57,797 bases of DNA, taken from contig JAIBJN010000003.1 in the NCBI GenBank assembly GCA_020029595.1, positions 1 to 57,797 of the forward strand, in the 5' to 3' direction. Origin of the DNA: Actinomycetota bacterium. Lineage in GTDB: Bacteria > Actinomycetota > Thermoleophilia > Gaiellales > Gaiellaceae. Below the pieces are notes generated by a model. It was not told where the DNA came from. It searched no databases and worked only from the letters and a program-made list of their open reading frames with translations. Shown piece by piece: positions 1 through 9,021 of the stretch. Each line of letters opens with the position of its first letter. Position 1 is the stretch's first letter. The translations under genes were made by a program, and so were the position numbers.

Positions 1-98
1 ACCCGGCCGCCGAGCACGACGAGTGTCTCCGCAAGCTCGCCGCCCTCGAGGCGGCGCTCGCCGACGCCGAGCACAATGGAAGGACGCCGACGCCGTGA
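1..98 (+). CDS. trpE: Anthranilate synthase component I, C-terminal end (partial)
   Basis: Third reading frame of the window, open from the left edge to the TGA at 96-98 (31 residues visible). The tail EHDECLRKLAALEAALADAE resembles the last helix of TrpE, where a Glu-rich segment is followed by a 'KarALlrAi' helix. The stop overlaps the GTG of trpG in a GTGA junction, the same arrangement as most junctions downstream. Identity is inferred mainly from position ahead of trpG and trpD; no catalytic motif lies within this fragment. Confidence 0.6.
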   Translation, partial: PAAEHDECLRKLAALEAALADAEHNGRTPTP

Positions 99-658
99 TC
101 CTCCTCGTCGACAACTACGACAGCTTCACCTACAACCTCGCCCACCTCTTCCAGGAGCTGGGCGCCGAGGTGACCGTGCTCCGGAACGACGCGATCGACG
201 CGGATGAGGCGGAGCGCATGGCGCCCAGCCATCTCGTCATCTCGCCGGGTCCCGGCCGGCCCGTCGATGCGGGCGCGAGCGTCGAGATCGTCCGGCGGCT
301 CGGCCCACGCGTCCCGACGCTCGGCGTTTGCCTCGGGCATCAGGCCATCGTCGAGGCCTTCGGCGGGGAGATCGGCCAGGCGCACCGGCTCCTGCACGGG
401 AAGGCGAGCTCGGTCTCCCACGACGGCCAGGGGATCTTCGAGGGAGTGCCCGACCCGCTCGAGGGCGGGCGTTACCACTCGCTGGCGGCGACACGGGTGC
501 CGGACGAGCTCGAGGTCTGCGCCACCGCCGACGACGGCGAGGTGATGGCTGTGCGCCACCGCGAGCATCCGGTCGTCGGGATCCAGTTCCACCCGGAGTC
601 AGTCCTCACCCCGGACGGGCCGAAGCTCGGACGCAACTTCCTGGAGGGGAAGCGGTGA
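95..658 (+). CDS. trpG: Anthranilate synthase glutamine amidotransferase subunit
   Basis: Class I glutamine amidotransferase (187 aa) that supplies ammonia to TrpE for anthranilate synthesis; such subunits may also serve aminodeoxychorismate synthase. It begins ILLVDNYDSFTYNL, has the oxyanion strip SPGPGRP, the nucleophile elbow LGVCLGHQAI (Cys near residue 77) and the C-terminal His-Glu of the triad in GIQFHPESVLTP. The start is GTG at 95, overlapping the trpE stop; a longer open frame from position 23 only adds Arg-rich non-homologous residues. The stop TGA overlaps the GTG start of trpD. Length is normal for TrpG/PabA. Confidence 0.95.
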   Translation: MILLVDNYDSFTYNLAHLFQELGAEVTVLRNDAIDADEAERMAPSHLVISPGPGRPVDAGASVEIVRRLGPRVPTLGVCLGHQAIVEAFGGEIGQAHRLLHGKASSVSHDGQGIFEGVPDPLEGGRYHSLAATRVPDELEVCATADDGEVMAVRHREHPVVGIQFHPESVLTPDGPKLGRNFLEGKR

Positions 659-1680
659 CGATCCAGGAGGCGCTCGCGCGCGTGCTCGAGGGGCGCGACC
701 TCTCCCAGGCGGAAGCGCGCGAGATCATGAATCAGATCATGAGCGGTGAGGCGACGCCGGCGCAGATGGGCGGCTTCCTCGTCGCCCTTCGGCTCAAGGG
801 CGAGACCACGGACGAGATCGCCGGGTGCGCCGAGGCGATGCGCGAGCACGTCCTCTCAGTGCGGCCGAAGCGGGAGGATCTCGTGGACACGGCCGGGACG
901 GGTGGCGACGGCGCGCGGACGTTCAACATCTCGACCGCGGCGGCCCTGGTGGCCGCGGCGGCCGGGGCCGGCGTTGCGAAGCACGGGAACCGGGCGGTCT
1001 CGTCGGCGTCGGGCTCGGCCGACGTCCTCGAAGCGCTCGGCTTCCGGCTCGAGCTGGCGCCGCCGCAGATCGAGCGGTCGATCGACGAGCTCGGCTTCGG
1101 CTTCCTCTTCGCACCCTCGCACCATCCGGCGATGCGCCACGCGGCGCCGGTGCGACGAGAGCTCGCCACGCGGACGGTCTTCAATGTCCTCGGGCCACTC
1201 ACGAACCCGGCGGGCGCGAGGGCGCAGGTCGTCGGCGTCTACGCTCCCGAGCTCGTGGAGACGATTGCCTCGGTGCTGGCCAGGCTCGGCGCGCGACGCG
1301 CGTTCGTCGTTCATGGCGCGGGCGGCATCGACGAGCTCTCGCCGGCGGGCCCCAACCTCGTCTGCGAGGTCGTGGGCGGACGGGTGGAGCGGCGCGAGAT
1401 CGACCCGGTGGACCTCGGCGTCCCCCGCTGCTCCTCAGCGGACCTCGCGGGCGGCACGCCGGACGAGAACGCCGCCGTCGTCCGGGAGGTCTTCGCCGGC
1501 GCGCCTGGGCCGAAGCGAGAGGCCGTCCTCCTGAACGCGGCCGGTGCGATCGCCGCGGGCGGCCATGCCCGCGACCTCGCCGAGGGCTACCGCCTCGCGG
1601 CGGAAGCGGTCGACTCCGGCGCAGCCGCCCAGCGCCTCGAGGCTCTCGTCGCCTTCTCCCGCCAGAAGGTCACGGCTTGA
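655..1680 (+). CDS. trpD: Anthranilate phosphoribosyltransferase
   Basis: Transfers the phosphoribosyl group of PRPP to anthranilate, the second step of tryptophan synthesis (341 aa). Visible hallmarks are the helical N-terminal domain, DTAGTGGDGARTFNIST (PRPP/Mg loop), KHGNRAVSSASGSADVLEALG, and NPAGARAQVVGVYAPEL. The start is GTG at 655, overlapping the trpG stop by 4 nt. Upstream in-frame sequence is antiparallel shadow of trpG and was not included. The gene ends at 1680 without overlapping trpC, unlike every other junction of the operon; a REP-like insertion follows. Confidence 0.96.
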   Translation: MTIQEALARVLEGRDLSQAEAREIMNQIMSGEATPAQMGGFLVALRLKGETTDEIAGCAEAMREHVLSVRPKREDLVDTAGTGGDGARTFNISTAAALVAAAAGAGVAKHGNRAVSSASGSADVLEALGFRLELAPPQIERSIDELGFGFLFAPSHHPAMRHAAPVRRELATRTVFNVLGPLTNPAGARAQVVGVYAPELVETIASVLARLGARRAFVVHGAGGIDELSPAGPNLVCEVVGGRVERREIDPVDLGVPRCSSADLAGGTPDENAAVVREVFAGAPGPKREAVLLNAAGAIAAGGHARDLAEGYRLAAEAVDSGAAAQRLEALVAFSRQKVTA

Positions 1681-1875
1681 TGCGCCACGTCAGGGGTCTG
1701 ACCCCTTTCACTCACCGATGAGGACAGGTGTGAACAACTTTCGCTCCAATCCAAGCCCGTTGCGGGCTGGAACACGTCCCGTTCGGTTTCCACAGGTTTC
1801 CCGGGCGTTTACGGTCTTCTTCGGCCACGGCCGGGGTCAGACCCTGGGCGTGGCCGGGACCGACAGGCAGGTGGG
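1681..1875. repeat. REP-like/inverted-repeat insertion between trpD and trpC
   Basis: A 195-bp non-coding gap inside an operon whose other junctions overlap. At 1692-1706 lies the palindrome AGGGGTCTGACCCCT. At 1823-1855 lies a larger imperfect hairpin with arms GGCCACG/CGTGGCC whose centre is GGGGTCAGACCCTGG, the inverted counterpart of the first. The sequence between (about 1720-1820) is visibly less GC-rich than the genes and includes the small hairpin AGCCCG-TTG-CGGGCT. GGGGTC-pyrimidine/purine-GACCCC palindromes of this sort resemble REP elements moved by REP-associated tyrosine transposases; no transposase is present here, so that link is inference. Confidence 0.6.
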
Positions 1876-3051
1876 GTGATGGGGCGGTTCCGGGACGCGC
1901 TCGCGCAGTCGGGGCTCCGAGCGATCGCGGAGGTAAAGCGCCGCTCGCCGTCCGCCGGCGACCTGCGGCCGGATGCAGACGTCCCGGCGCTGGCGAAGGC
2001 GTTCGCAGAGAGCGGTGCGGAGGCGGTCTCCATCCTCGTGGACGAGCGCTTCGGGGGCTCGGTCGCCGACCTCGAAGCGGCGCATGCAGCGACGAGCGTC
2101 CCGCTTCTCGCCAAGGGGTTCTTCGACGACCAGGGCGACCTCCTTCAGTGCCGGATCGCCGGCGCCGACGCCGCGCTCCTCCTCCTGCGCGAACTGAACG
2201 ACGAGCAGGCTCGCCTCCTACTCGACGGTGGCCGCACGCTGGGACTCGACATGCTCGTCGAGGCCCACGACGCGGAAGAGCTCCGGCGGGCGGTCGCGCT
2301 CGGCGCGGAGGTGATCGGCGTCAATGCCCGCGACCTGGGCACGTTCTCCATCGACCGCCGCACTCAGCTCGAGCTGGTCGCCAGAGCCCCGCGCGACCGC
2401 GTCGTCGTCGCCGAGAGCGCGATCGCGAGTCGCGCCCAGGGCGCCGAGGCGGAGCTCGCGGGCGCCGACGCGATCCTCGTCGGCTCCGCGCTGATGCTGG
2501 CCGACGACCCCGCGGCGAAGCTCGCAGAGCTCATCGCCCGCCCGCTCGTGAAGGTCTGCGGGCTCACCCGGGAGGAGGACGTGGCCGCCGCGGCCGAGGC
2601 CGGCGCCGACCTCGCCGGCTTCGTCCTCGCCGAGAGCCCACGCCGTGCGCGGACGCCTCTCCCTGTGCCCGAGACGATGCTCTCGGTCGCCGTCTGCGTC
2701 GGTGAGGCCGTGGATGCCGACACCGACCTCGTTCAGCTCTACCCGGAAGAGGACGGCCACCGCGCCCGCAACGGCGTCCTCCTCCGCGACGGCATGCCTG
2801 TCGCCACCGTTCGCGACCTCCCCTGGCTCGGAGCGGACGAACGCCACTGGGACGACGCCGCGGCGATCTCCGGCCGGATCCTCCTCGCGGGCGGGCTCGG
2901 CCCCGAGAACGTCCGAGCGGCGATCGAGGCCGTCAGCCCCTGGTGCGTCGACGCGAGCCGGAGCCTCGAGCTGGAACCCGGCGTCAAAGATCGCACCCGC
3001 GTGCGCGCGTTCGTCGACGCGGCACGCTCCCCGGAGGTAGTGCGCTCGTGA
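1876..3051 (+). CDS. trpC: Fused indole-3-glycerol-phosphate synthase / phosphoribosylanthranilate isomerase
   Basis: Two TIM-barrel domains in one chain (391 aa). Residues 1 to about 222 are IGPS: catalytic Glu and Lys in [10 protein letters not shown], the Lys in LLAKGFF, Glu in [10 protein letters not shown], Asn in GVNARDL and Glu-Ser in AESAIAS are all in place. The roughly 40-residue N-terminal helical extension usual in IGPS is absent: the frame opens only at GTG 1876 or ATG 1879, right after a repeat-like insertion. From about residue 225 ([12 protein letters not shown]) a TrpF domain follows. It keeps the catalytic Cys and [10 protein letters not shown], but is short (about 168 aa against about 200), lacks the GG-S/T-G phosphate loop, and has DASRSLE where DVSSGVE is usual. 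The stop overlaps trpB by 4 nt. Confidence 0.92.
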   Translation: MMGRFRDALAQSGLRAIAEVKRRSPSAGDLRPDADVPALAKAFAESGAEAVSILVDERFGGSVADLEAAHAATSVPLLAKGFFDDQGDLLQCRIAGADAALLLLRELNDEQARLLLDGGRTLGLDMLVEAHDAEELRRAVALGAEVIGVNARDLGTFSIDRRTQLELVARAPRDRVVVAESAIASRAQGAEAELAGADAILVGSALMLADDPAAKLAELIARPLVKVCGLTREEDVAAAAEAGADLAGFVLAESPRRARTPLPVPETMLSVAVCVGEAVDADTDLVQLYPEEDGHRARNGVLLRDGMPVATVRDLPWLGADERHWDDAAAISGRILLAGGLGPENVRAAIEAVSPWCVDASRSLELEPGVKDRTRVRAFVDAARSPEVVRS

Positions 3052-4178
3052 GCGTCGCCGAGCGCGGGAGCTACGGCCCGTACGGCGGACAGTACGTCCC
3101 GGAGACGCTCATGCCTGCGCTCGAGGAGCTCGAGCGCGGCTGGACGGCGATCCGCGACGACCCCTCGTTCAAGGCGGAGCTCGGCGAACTACAGGAGACC
3201 TACGTCGGCCGACCGACGCCGCTCTACCCCACTGAGCGGATCGGTGACACCAAGAGTGTCTACCTGAAGCGCGAGGACCTCTGCCACACGGGCGCGCACA
3301 AGATCAACAACGCTCTCGGCCAGGCGCTCCTGGCCCGCCGCCTGCAGAAGCGGCGGATCGTCGCCGAAACGGGTGCAGGCCAGCACGGCGTCGCCGCCGC
3401 CACCGTCTGCGCGCGTTTCGGGATGGAGTGCGTCGTCTACATGGGCGCCGAGGACATGGAGCGTCAGAGGCCCAACGTCGAGCGCATGGGCCTTCTCGGC
3501 GCCGAAGTACGGCCCGTGGAGTTCGGCACGCGCACTCTCAAGGAGGCGACGAGCGAGGCGATCCGGGACTGGATCACGAACGTCGAGACGACCCACTACC
3601 TGATCGGCTCCTGCGTCGGCCCGCACCCTTATCCCGAGCTCGTGCGCGAGCTCCAGGCGGTCATCGGCCGCGAGGCGCGGGAACAGATTCTCGCCGCCGA
3701 AGGCCGGCTGCCCGACGCGGTCGTCGCCTGCGTTGGCGGCGGCTCGAACGCGATCGGCATCTTCGCCGGCTTCCTCGCGGACGAGGGCGTCCGCCTAGTG
3801 GGAGTCGAGGCGGCCGGCGCGGCCAGCCTCGGGACCGGGCGCCCGGGCGTCCTCCACGGCGCGCGCTCCTCGATTCTCTCCGACGACGACGGGCAGATCG
3901 CCGACGCCCACTCAATCTCGGCCGGGCTCGACTACCCGGGCGTCGGCCCGGAGCACGCCTTCCTGCGTGACACCGGCCGCGCCGAGTACCTCCCGGCGAC
4001 AGACGAGGAGGCGCTCGCCGCCCTCCATCTCCTCGCCGAGCAGGAGGGGATCATCGCCGCCCTCGAGCCCGCTCACGCGCTCGCGCGGGCGCTCGAGCTC
4101 GACGCGGAGCTCATCGTCGTCTGCCTGTCCGGCCGCGGCGACAAGGATCTCGCCGTCGTTCTCGCGCACGACCGATGA
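3048..4178 (+). CDS. trpB: Tryptophan synthase beta subunit
   Basis: PLP enzyme joining indole and serine to make tryptophan (376 aa). It has the entry segment [14 protein letters not shown], the Schiff-base lysine in [13 protein letters not shown] (near residue 83), the substrate loop [10 protein letters not shown], the phosphate-binding GGGSNAIG, the catalytic Glu region VGVEAAG, and the C-terminal [10 protein letters not shown] typical of TrpB1. The start GTG 3048 overlaps the trpC stop by 4 nt; its stop TGA overlaps the ATG of trpA. Beta and alpha are thus translationally coupled, as expected for subunits of one channelled complex. Confidence 0.97.
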   Translation: MSVAERGSYGPYGGQYVPETLMPALEELERGWTAIRDDPSFKAELGELQETYVGRPTPLYPTERIGDTKSVYLKREDLCHTGAHKINNALGQALLARRLQKRRIVAETGAGQHGVAAATVCARFGMECVVYMGAEDMERQRPNVERMGLLGAEVRPVEFGTRTLKEATSEAIRDWITNVETTHYLIGSCVGPHPYPELVRELQAVIGREAREQILAAEGRLPDAVVACVGGGSNAIGIFAGFLADEGVRLVGVEAAGAASLGTGRPGVLHGARSSILSDDDGQIADAHSISAGLDYPGVGPEHAFLRDTGRAEYLPATDEEALAALHLLAEQEGIIAALEPAHALARALELDAELIVVCLSGRGDKDLAVVLAHDR

Positions 4179-4900
4179 GCAAGCGCCTCTCCGTGTACCT
4201 GATGGCGTTCCCCGAGACCCCGGAGCTTGCGGAGGCGGCCGTCGCGGGCGGCGCCGACTTGCTCGAGATCGGCTTCCCCTTCTCCGACCCGCTTGCCGAT
4301 GGACCGGTCATCCGCCTGGCCGGCGAGCGCGCCCTCGCGCGCGGGATGCGGACGAAGGAGTGTCTCGCCTGCCTGGCGGAGGCTCGGCGCCGCGTCGGCC
4401 CGGACGTACCCTTGATCCCCATGACGTACGCATCCATCCTCGAGGCCTACGGCTACGAGCGCTTCTGGGCGGACGCGAGCTCGGCCGGCGCGACGAGCCT
4501 CATCGTCGCCGACCTCCCGCTCGAAGCCGCGCCGGAGCTCCCCCGTGTCCAGCTCGTGGCGCCGACCTCGACGAGCGAGCGGATCGCACGCGCCGCCGAG
4601 CGCACGGACGGCTGGCTCTACCTCGTCTCCTTGACCGGGACGACCGGCGCGCGCGAGAGTGTCTCCTCGCAGCTCGAGGGCCTCGTCGAACGTGCACGCG
4701 ACGCCACGGACCTCCCTCTCCTCGCAGGCTTCGGGATCTCCACGCCCGAGCAGGCGGCCGGCGCGGCCGCGCTGACGGACGGCGTCGTCGTCGGGAGCCG
4801 CGCCGTCCAGGTCGCCGATGAGTCCGGGGCAGGCGGGCTCAGGGACTACGTCGCCTCGCTCCGCGCGGCGCTTGACGCCGTCGCGGCTCCAACGGCCTGA
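4175..4900 (+). CDS. trpA: Tryptophan synthase alpha subunit
   Basis: Cleaves indole-3-glycerol phosphate to indole, which passes through the tunnel to TrpB (241 aa). The catalytic Glu is in [16 protein letters not shown] and the catalytic Asp is the last one of that motif. [34 protein letters not shown] and [10 protein letters not shown] follow the family order. The protein is slightly shorter than the usual 260-270 aa, mainly at the N-terminus, which begins almost directly at the first barrel strand. It ends the operon; no clear intrinsic terminator was seen behind it. Confidence 0.95.
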   Translation: MSKRLSVYLMAFPETPELAEAAVAGGADLLEIGFPFSDPLADGPVIRLAGERALARGMRTKECLACLAEARRRVGPDVPLIPMTYASILEAYGYERFWADASSAGATSLIVADLPLEAAPELPRVQLVAPTSTSERIARAAERTDGWLYLVSLTGTTGARESVSSQLEGLVERARDATDLPLLAGFGISTPEQAAGAAALTDGVVVGSRAVQVADESGAGGLRDYVASLRAALDAVAAPTA

Positions 4901-5123
4901 CAGAGCCCCGTCCGTACGCCCAGACCCTCCTGCTCCGGGGTCCACCCACGCCTCCACCCGCTTTGAGCTGTGTAGCGTCGTAGCGTTAGGAACTGCACGC
5001 GTGGTGCGCGGGGCGCGCCGACTGTGTGCCGGTCGCCGGCAGAGTGCGCGCGAGGACCGTGAGCCGAGGAGCGAGGCCCAACCGGGATCGAGCCCCGCTC
5101 CCGACTCAGTGCACGCTCCCTCG
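4901..5123. other. Convergent intergenic region, nothing recognised
   Basis: A gap of 223 bp between the 3' ends of trpA (plus) and the RTX gene (minus). I see no open frame with homology, no tRNA-like T-loop and no strong hairpin followed by T residues. Confidence 0.4.
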
Positions 5124-6020
5124 CTAGTGCGCGAGAGTTCGGACGCGCTCGCAATTCACGGCCATATCGCCGGGCCGAAGCACGGCGCGGTCGCTGTCGT
5201 CCGCGTGCTCGCCGCAGTCGAGCTCGTCCATGACCCCGTCGTCGGCCGCCGCGAAGAGTTGGTCGTTCCCTTCGCCGCCGAACAGATCGTCGGCGCCCCA
5301 GCCGGCCCAGAGCCAGTCTGGGTCGGCGCCGCCGAAGAGGTCGTCGTCCCCGGAGCCACCCCAAAGCCTGTCGGCGCCGTCGTCACCGTTCAGAGTGTCA
5401 TTCCCCTTCTGCCCGAAGAGAAAGTCGGACGCGCCGAGGCCCGAGACCGTGTCGTTCCCCGCGAGAGCGAGGATGAAGTCCCGCTTCTCGGTGCCGGTCA
5501 GCATGTCGTCGCCCCGCGTCCCGCGCTGGAAGTGCACCCTCGAGCGGCGCGAGGGCGCCGTCCGCACGCGCTCGCAGTCGAAGGCGACGTCGCCCGCGCG
5601 GATGAGGGCGCGGTCACGGCCGTCGCCGCAGTCGACGACGTCGAACACGCCGTCGTCCTCGCCGGCACGGAGGAAGTCGTTCCCGTCGCCGCCTTCGAGC
5701 GTGTCGAGGCCCCAGCCGGCGTAGAGCACGTCTGCGCCGTCCCCGCCCTGAAGCGTGTCGTTGCCGGGACCGCCCCAGAGGAAGTCGTACCCGGCATCGC
5801 CCGAGGCGGTGTCGTCGCCTCGCCCGCCGAAGAGGAAGTCCGAGCGGCCGTTGCCGGCCATCATGTCGTTCCCAGCGCGGCCGTGGATGAAGTCACGCTC
5901 GTCGGTGCCGACGAGTATGTCGTCGCTCTCGGTGCCGGCGATGACCCTCGCCGACGCCGCCGGAGCGACCGCGAGCACCGCAAGCGCGGTTGCCGCGACG
6001 AAGAGAAGAGTGCGCTTCAC
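5124..6020 (-). CDS. Secreted RTX-type calcium-binding repeat protein
   Basis: An exported protein (298 aa) with a signal peptide at residues 1-25 (KRT then a hydrophobic Leu/Val/Ala run ending ASA). It carries two similar blocks of glycine/aspartate nonapeptides such as GGRGDDTAS, GGPGNDTLQGG and GGEGNDQLF, which form Ca2+-binding beta rolls in hemolysin-type proteins. Each block ends with a cysteine-containing unit (VDCGDGRDRA ... FDCERVRT and LDCGEHADDSDRA ... VNCERVRT), so the gene looks like an internal duplication. The start is GTG 6020, with GGAAAGGA about 8 nt upstream, rather than the longer frame to 6059. No catalytic domain is present; the role is unknown, perhaps cell-surface or biofilm-related. 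Confidence 0.85.
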   Translation of the reverse strand: MKRTLLFVAATALAVLAVAPAASARVIAGTESDDILVGTDERDFIHGRAGNDMMAGNGRSDFLFGGRGDDTASGDAGYDFLWGGPGNDTLQGGDGADVLYAGWGLDTLEGGDGNDFLRAGEDDGVFDVVDCGDGRDRALIRAGDVAFDCERVRTAPSRRSRVHFQRGTRGDDMLTGTEKRDFILALAGNDTVSGLGASDFLFGQKGNDTLNGDDGADRLWGGSGDDDLFGGADPDWLWAGWGADDLFGGEGNDQLFAAADDGVMDELDCGEHADDSDRAVLRPGDMAVNCERVRTLAH

Positions 6021-6113
6021 GGGCGTTCCTTTCCAAGAGGTGGTCGTGCCGAATAGCACTGAAACACCCCCCTGTGAGGAAGCCGTGGCGGATGTGTAAA
6101 GGCGCGGTAAGTC

Positions 6114-6881
6114 TTATGAGAAGCGCAACAGCATGACCCACTCGCACCCCGTCGTCTTGTCCTCCTCGCGGACGACGGCACGGTCGCCGTCAGGACCGCA
6201 GTTGACATCGTCGACCTCGCCGTCGATCTCGACCGCGTAGAGAAGGTCGTCGCCTTCTCGGCCCGACAGGAGGTCCGCGCCCAGGCCGGCGATGAGTCGG
6301 TCGTTGCCGTTCCACCCGTTCAGAAGGTCGTCGCCGGGCCGCCGAGGAGCCAGTCCAAGCCGTGCTCTCGAAGAGGTCGTCGCCGCCGCCGTTCCCCCAG
6401 AGGATGTCGTGGTCGCTGTCGCCGAAGAGCATGTCGACACCTCCGAGACCGGCCAGGTAATCGCGGGCTGCGCCGCCATGCCTGGTGTTGGCTGCCTCGT
6501 TGCCCGGCCACCAGATCCCGGCCGGGACCGGGACCCCACGGGTCGCCTTCGATGGCGTCGGAGCCCCAGCCTCTGCAGATGCGATCGTCCGCGCCCGCCG
6601 TCGAGCACGTCCTCGCCCCCGTCGCCCCAGATCCAGTCCGCGCCGCCGTTCCCGAGCATGACGTCGCTACGCCGTTGCCGTGCATGGAATCGGCGCCGGC
6701 GCGTCCCGTGATCGCATCGTTGCCCCCGCGCGCCTCGATCGAGGCGGCCCTGAGTGTGCCCGACGAGATTGTTCGCGCCCGCGTTCCCCACGATCCGCCG
6801 GGCGGAGGCACCCTGCGCCAGCGTGAGAACGAGGGCGAACGCAAGCAGCGTCGACAGGATGGCCGCGCCCGCCGCAGACAA
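6114..6881 (-). pseudogene. Frameshifted RTX repeat protein paralogue
   Basis: Upstream of the intact RTX gene on the same strand lies a second signal-peptide-plus-RTX gene whose repeats are spread over all three frames. One frame gives the leader and NNLVGHTQG; another gives GGNDAITGRAGADSMHGNG; the first returns with GNGGADWIWGDGGEDVLDGG; a third contains MLFGDSDHDILWGNGGGDD; and the first frame resumes with GDDLLNGWNGNDRL down to a Cys-containing tail (VNCGPDGDRAVV ... TGCEWV). At least four shifts are needed to read it. Either the gene has decayed or this part of the assembly has indel errors; the neighbouring paralogue and other genes read cleanly, which favours decay. Confidence 0.75.
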
Positions 6882-6918
6882 CGAAGGTAGCGCCCGGCGC
6901 TCCCGATTTCTCGTGACG

Positions 6919-6924
6919 TAGGCT
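6919..6924 (+). promoter_or_regulatory. -10 box TAGGCT, leaderless start
   Basis: TAGGCT fits TANNNT and lies 7 nt before the ATG at 6932, so the predicted transcript begins at or next to the start codon. No Shine-Dalgarno is present. Confidence 0.5.
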
Positions 6925-6931
6925 ACGGCTC

Positions 6932-7081
6932 ATGCACACGATCGAGCTCACCGAAGACGAGCTCCGCCTCGTGCGCGCGGCGCTGAACGCTTATCTCGAG
7001 GACTTCGGTCATGACGAGGCGGACATCCTGCGCGCGATCAAGGCAATCATCGGCAAGCTGCCGTACGCCGCCTCGTTCTAG
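6932..7081 (+). CDS. Small conserved-looking protein upstream of carboxylase beta subunit
   Basis: A 49-residue acidic, helical protein beginning [14 protein letters not shown] and ending KLPYAASF, with no signal peptide or Cys. Its TAG stop shares its G with the GTG of the downstream carboxyltransferase gene (TAGTG), so the two are translationally coupled. A TANNNT box sits 7 nt upstream. Some actinobacterial acyl-CoA carboxylases have a small epsilon subunit encoded beside the beta subunit, but this sequence does not visibly resemble it; an accessory or regulatory role is only a guess from context. Confidence 0.65.
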   Translation: MHTIELTEDELRLVRAALNAYLEDFGHDEADILRAIKAIIGKLPYAASF

Positions 7082-8643
7082 TGGCGGTCCTCGACTCCCG
7101 AGCCGACCGCGCAGCCGAAGAGTACGCGACGAACCGGGAGCGCATGGAGGCGCTCGTCACCGAGCTCCGCGAGCGCACCGAGCGGGTAGCGACGGAGAGG
7201 CCTCAGGAAGCCGTCGAGCGCCACGCCTCGCGCGGGAAGCTCCTTGCCCGCGAGCGGGTCGAGCGGCTCCTCGACCCGGGCTCAGCCTTCCTCGAGCTGA
7301 ACGCGCTCGCCGCTTGGGATCTCTACGGCGGCGACGCGCCGGGGGCGGGGATGGTCACCGGAATCGGCGCAGTCGAGGGAGTCGAGTGCGTGATCGTCGC
7401 CAACGACGCCACGGTCAAGGGCGGGACGTACTACCCGCTTACCGTCAAGAAGCACCTGCGGGCGCAGGAGGTGGCCGAGCAGAACCATCTCCCCTGCATC
7501 TACCTGGTCGACTCGGGCGGCGCGTTCCTGCCCATGCAGGACGAGGTCTTCCCCGACCGCGATCACTTCGGCCGCATCTTCTTCAACCAGGCCGTGATGT
7601 CCGCACAGGGAATCCCGCAGATCGCGGTCGTCATGGGTTCGTGCACGGCCGGCGGCGCCTACGTCCCAGCGATGAGCGACGAGACGGTCATCGTGCGCGG
7701 GACGGGGACGATCTTCCTCGGCGGGCCTCCGCTCGTGAAGGCGGCGACCGGCGAGGAGGTGACGGCCGAGGAGCTCGGCGGCGCCGACGTCCACTCGCGC
7801 GTCTCAGGCGTGACCGACCACTACGCGGTCAGCGACGAGCACGCGCTCGCGCTCGCGCGCCAGATCGTCCGCAACCTGAGCCGGCGCAGGCCGGATCCGC
7901 CCTGGGACGTCCTCCCGGCCGAGGAGCCGCTCTACGACCCCGAGGAGCTCTACGGGATCGTCCCGACCGACTACTCGAAGGGCTACGACGTGCGCGAGTT
8001 GATCGCGCGCCTAGTGGACGGGAGCCGGCTGCACGAGTTCAAGGGGCTCTACGGGGAGACGCTCGTCTGCGGCTTCGCGCGCATCGAGGGCTACCCGGTG
8101 GCGATCCTCGCGAACAACGGTGTCCTCTTCTCCGAATCGGCGCTCAAGGGCGCTCACTTCGTGGAGCTCGCCTGCAAGCGGCGTGTGCCGCTCCTCTTCC
8201 TCCAGAACATCACCGGCTTCATTGTCGGGAAGGAGTACGAGGCAGGCGGCATCGCCAAGGACGGCGCGAAGCTCGTCACCGCGGTCGCCTGCGCGCAGGT
8301 GCCGAAGTTCACGGCGATCGTCGGCGGCTCGTTCGGCGCTGGGAACTACGGCATGTGCGGGCGCGCCTACGCGCCGCGGCAGCTCTGGATGTGGCCGAAC
8401 GCGCGCATCTCCGTGATGGGCGGGGAGCAGGCGGCGATGGTCCTGTCCACGGTGGGCCGCGCCGACCCCGACGAGATCCGGGCGACCTACGAGCGCGAGG
8501 GAAATCCGTACTACTCGACGGCGCGCCTCTGGGACGACGGAATCATCGATCCCGTGGACACGCGCAAGGTGATCGCGCTCGGCATCTCCGCGGCGATGAA
8601 CGCGCCCATCCCGGAGACGACCTTCGGCATCTTCCGCATGTAG
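7081..8643 (+). CDS. Acyl-CoA carboxylase carboxyltransferase (beta) subunit, methylcrotonyl-CoA type
   Basis: Transfers CO2 from carboxybiotin to an acyl-CoA (520 aa). It has the two crotonase-like halves of the family. The stretch [16 protein letters not shown], followed by [16 protein letters not shown] and [17 protein letters not shown], is characteristic of methylcrotonyl-CoA (and geranyl-CoA) carboxylases rather than propionyl-CoA ones. The second half has [19 protein letters not shown] and [14 protein letters not shown]. The likely biotin partner is encoded at 14595, about 6 kb away, not adjacent. The start GTG overlaps the preceding small gene by 1 nt. Probable role: leucine/isovalerate breakdown. 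Confidence 0.9.
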   Translation: MAVLDSRADRAAEEYATNRERMEALVTELRERTERVATERPQEAVERHASRGKLLARERVERLLDPGSAFLELNALAAWDLYGGDAPGAGMVTGIGAVEGVECVIVANDATVKGGTYYPLTVKKHLRAQEVAEQNHLPCIYLVDSGGAFLPMQDEVFPDRDHFGRIFFNQAVMSAQGIPQIAVVMGSCTAGGAYVPAMSDETVIVRGTGTIFLGGPPLVKAATGEEVTAEELGGADVHSRVSGVTDHYAVSDEHALALARQIVRNLSRRRPDPPWDVLPAEEPLYDPEELYGIVPTDYSKGYDVRELIARLVDGSRLHEFKGLYGETLVCGFARIEGYPVAILANNGVLFSESALKGAHFVELACKRRVPLLFLQNITGFIVGKEYEAGGIAKDGAKLVTAVACAQVPKFTAIVGGSFGAGNYGMCGRAYAPRQLWMWPNARISVMGGEQAAMVLSTVGRADPDEIRATYEREGNPYYSTARLWDDGIIDPVDTRKVIALGISAAMNAPIPETTFGIFRM

Positions 8644-8645
8644 CC

Positions 8646-8996
8646 GTGGCCTACGCGATCGTAGACGCGGACGACGTCGAGCCTGGCTACGGCGGCGTCT
8701 TCAAGCAGATCCGACAGCAGCTCGGCCTGCGCGCGTTCGGGATCAACCAAGTCGACCTTCCGCCCGGCGCCGCAGGGAGGGAGCACGACCACGCCGAGTC
8801 GGGCCAGGAGGAGGTCTACCTCGTCCTGGCGGGCGGGGGCGTGATGGTGGTCGACGGCGAGGAGGTCGAGCTCAAGCCGGGGCGCTACGTCTTCGTCGCC
8901 GCGGAGTCCCGCCGGCAGCCGCTCGCCGGGGCCGAGGGTCTCTCGTGGGTCGTCGTCGGGGCGCCCCCGCAGGAAGGCTGGAAGCCGCAGCTCTAG
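8646..8996 (+). CDS. Cupin-domain protein
   Basis: A small single-domain beta barrel (116 aa). The cupin metal motif is seen as HDHAESGQEEVYLVLAGGG followed by LKPGRYVFVAAESRRQP; the His-x-His and Glu ligands are present, while the distal His of the second motif seems missing. GTG at 8646 lies 2 nt after the carboxylase stop, so it is co-transcribed. Its substrate is unknown; many such proteins are small isomerases, dioxygenases or regulators. Confidence 0.8.
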   Translation: MAYAIVDADDVEPGYGGVFKQIRQQLGLRAFGINQVDLPPGAAGREHDHAESGQEEVYLVLAGGGVMVVDGEEVELKPGRYVFVAAESRRQPLAGAEGLSWVVVGAPPQEGWKPQL

Positions 8997-9021
8997 GTGA
9001 GTCGCCGGAAGGGGCGCTGCG

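Noticed and set aside
1692-1706. GGGGTCTGACCCC palindrome as a trp operon terminator or attenuator
   Set aside because: No T-run and no leader peptide with Trp codons; the inverted counterpart 120 bp away fits a REP-type insertion better.
4960-5050. Possible tRNA in the trpA-RTX gap
   Set aside because: No acceptor stem, T-loop (GTTCGA-type) or CCA-compatible fold could be assembled.
5124-5140. TAGTG at the RTX gene stop as a fourth copy of the stop-codon repeat
   Set aside because: The following bases (CGCGAGAG on the plus strand) do not match the GTGCCCCTCC arm and no inverted partner is present.
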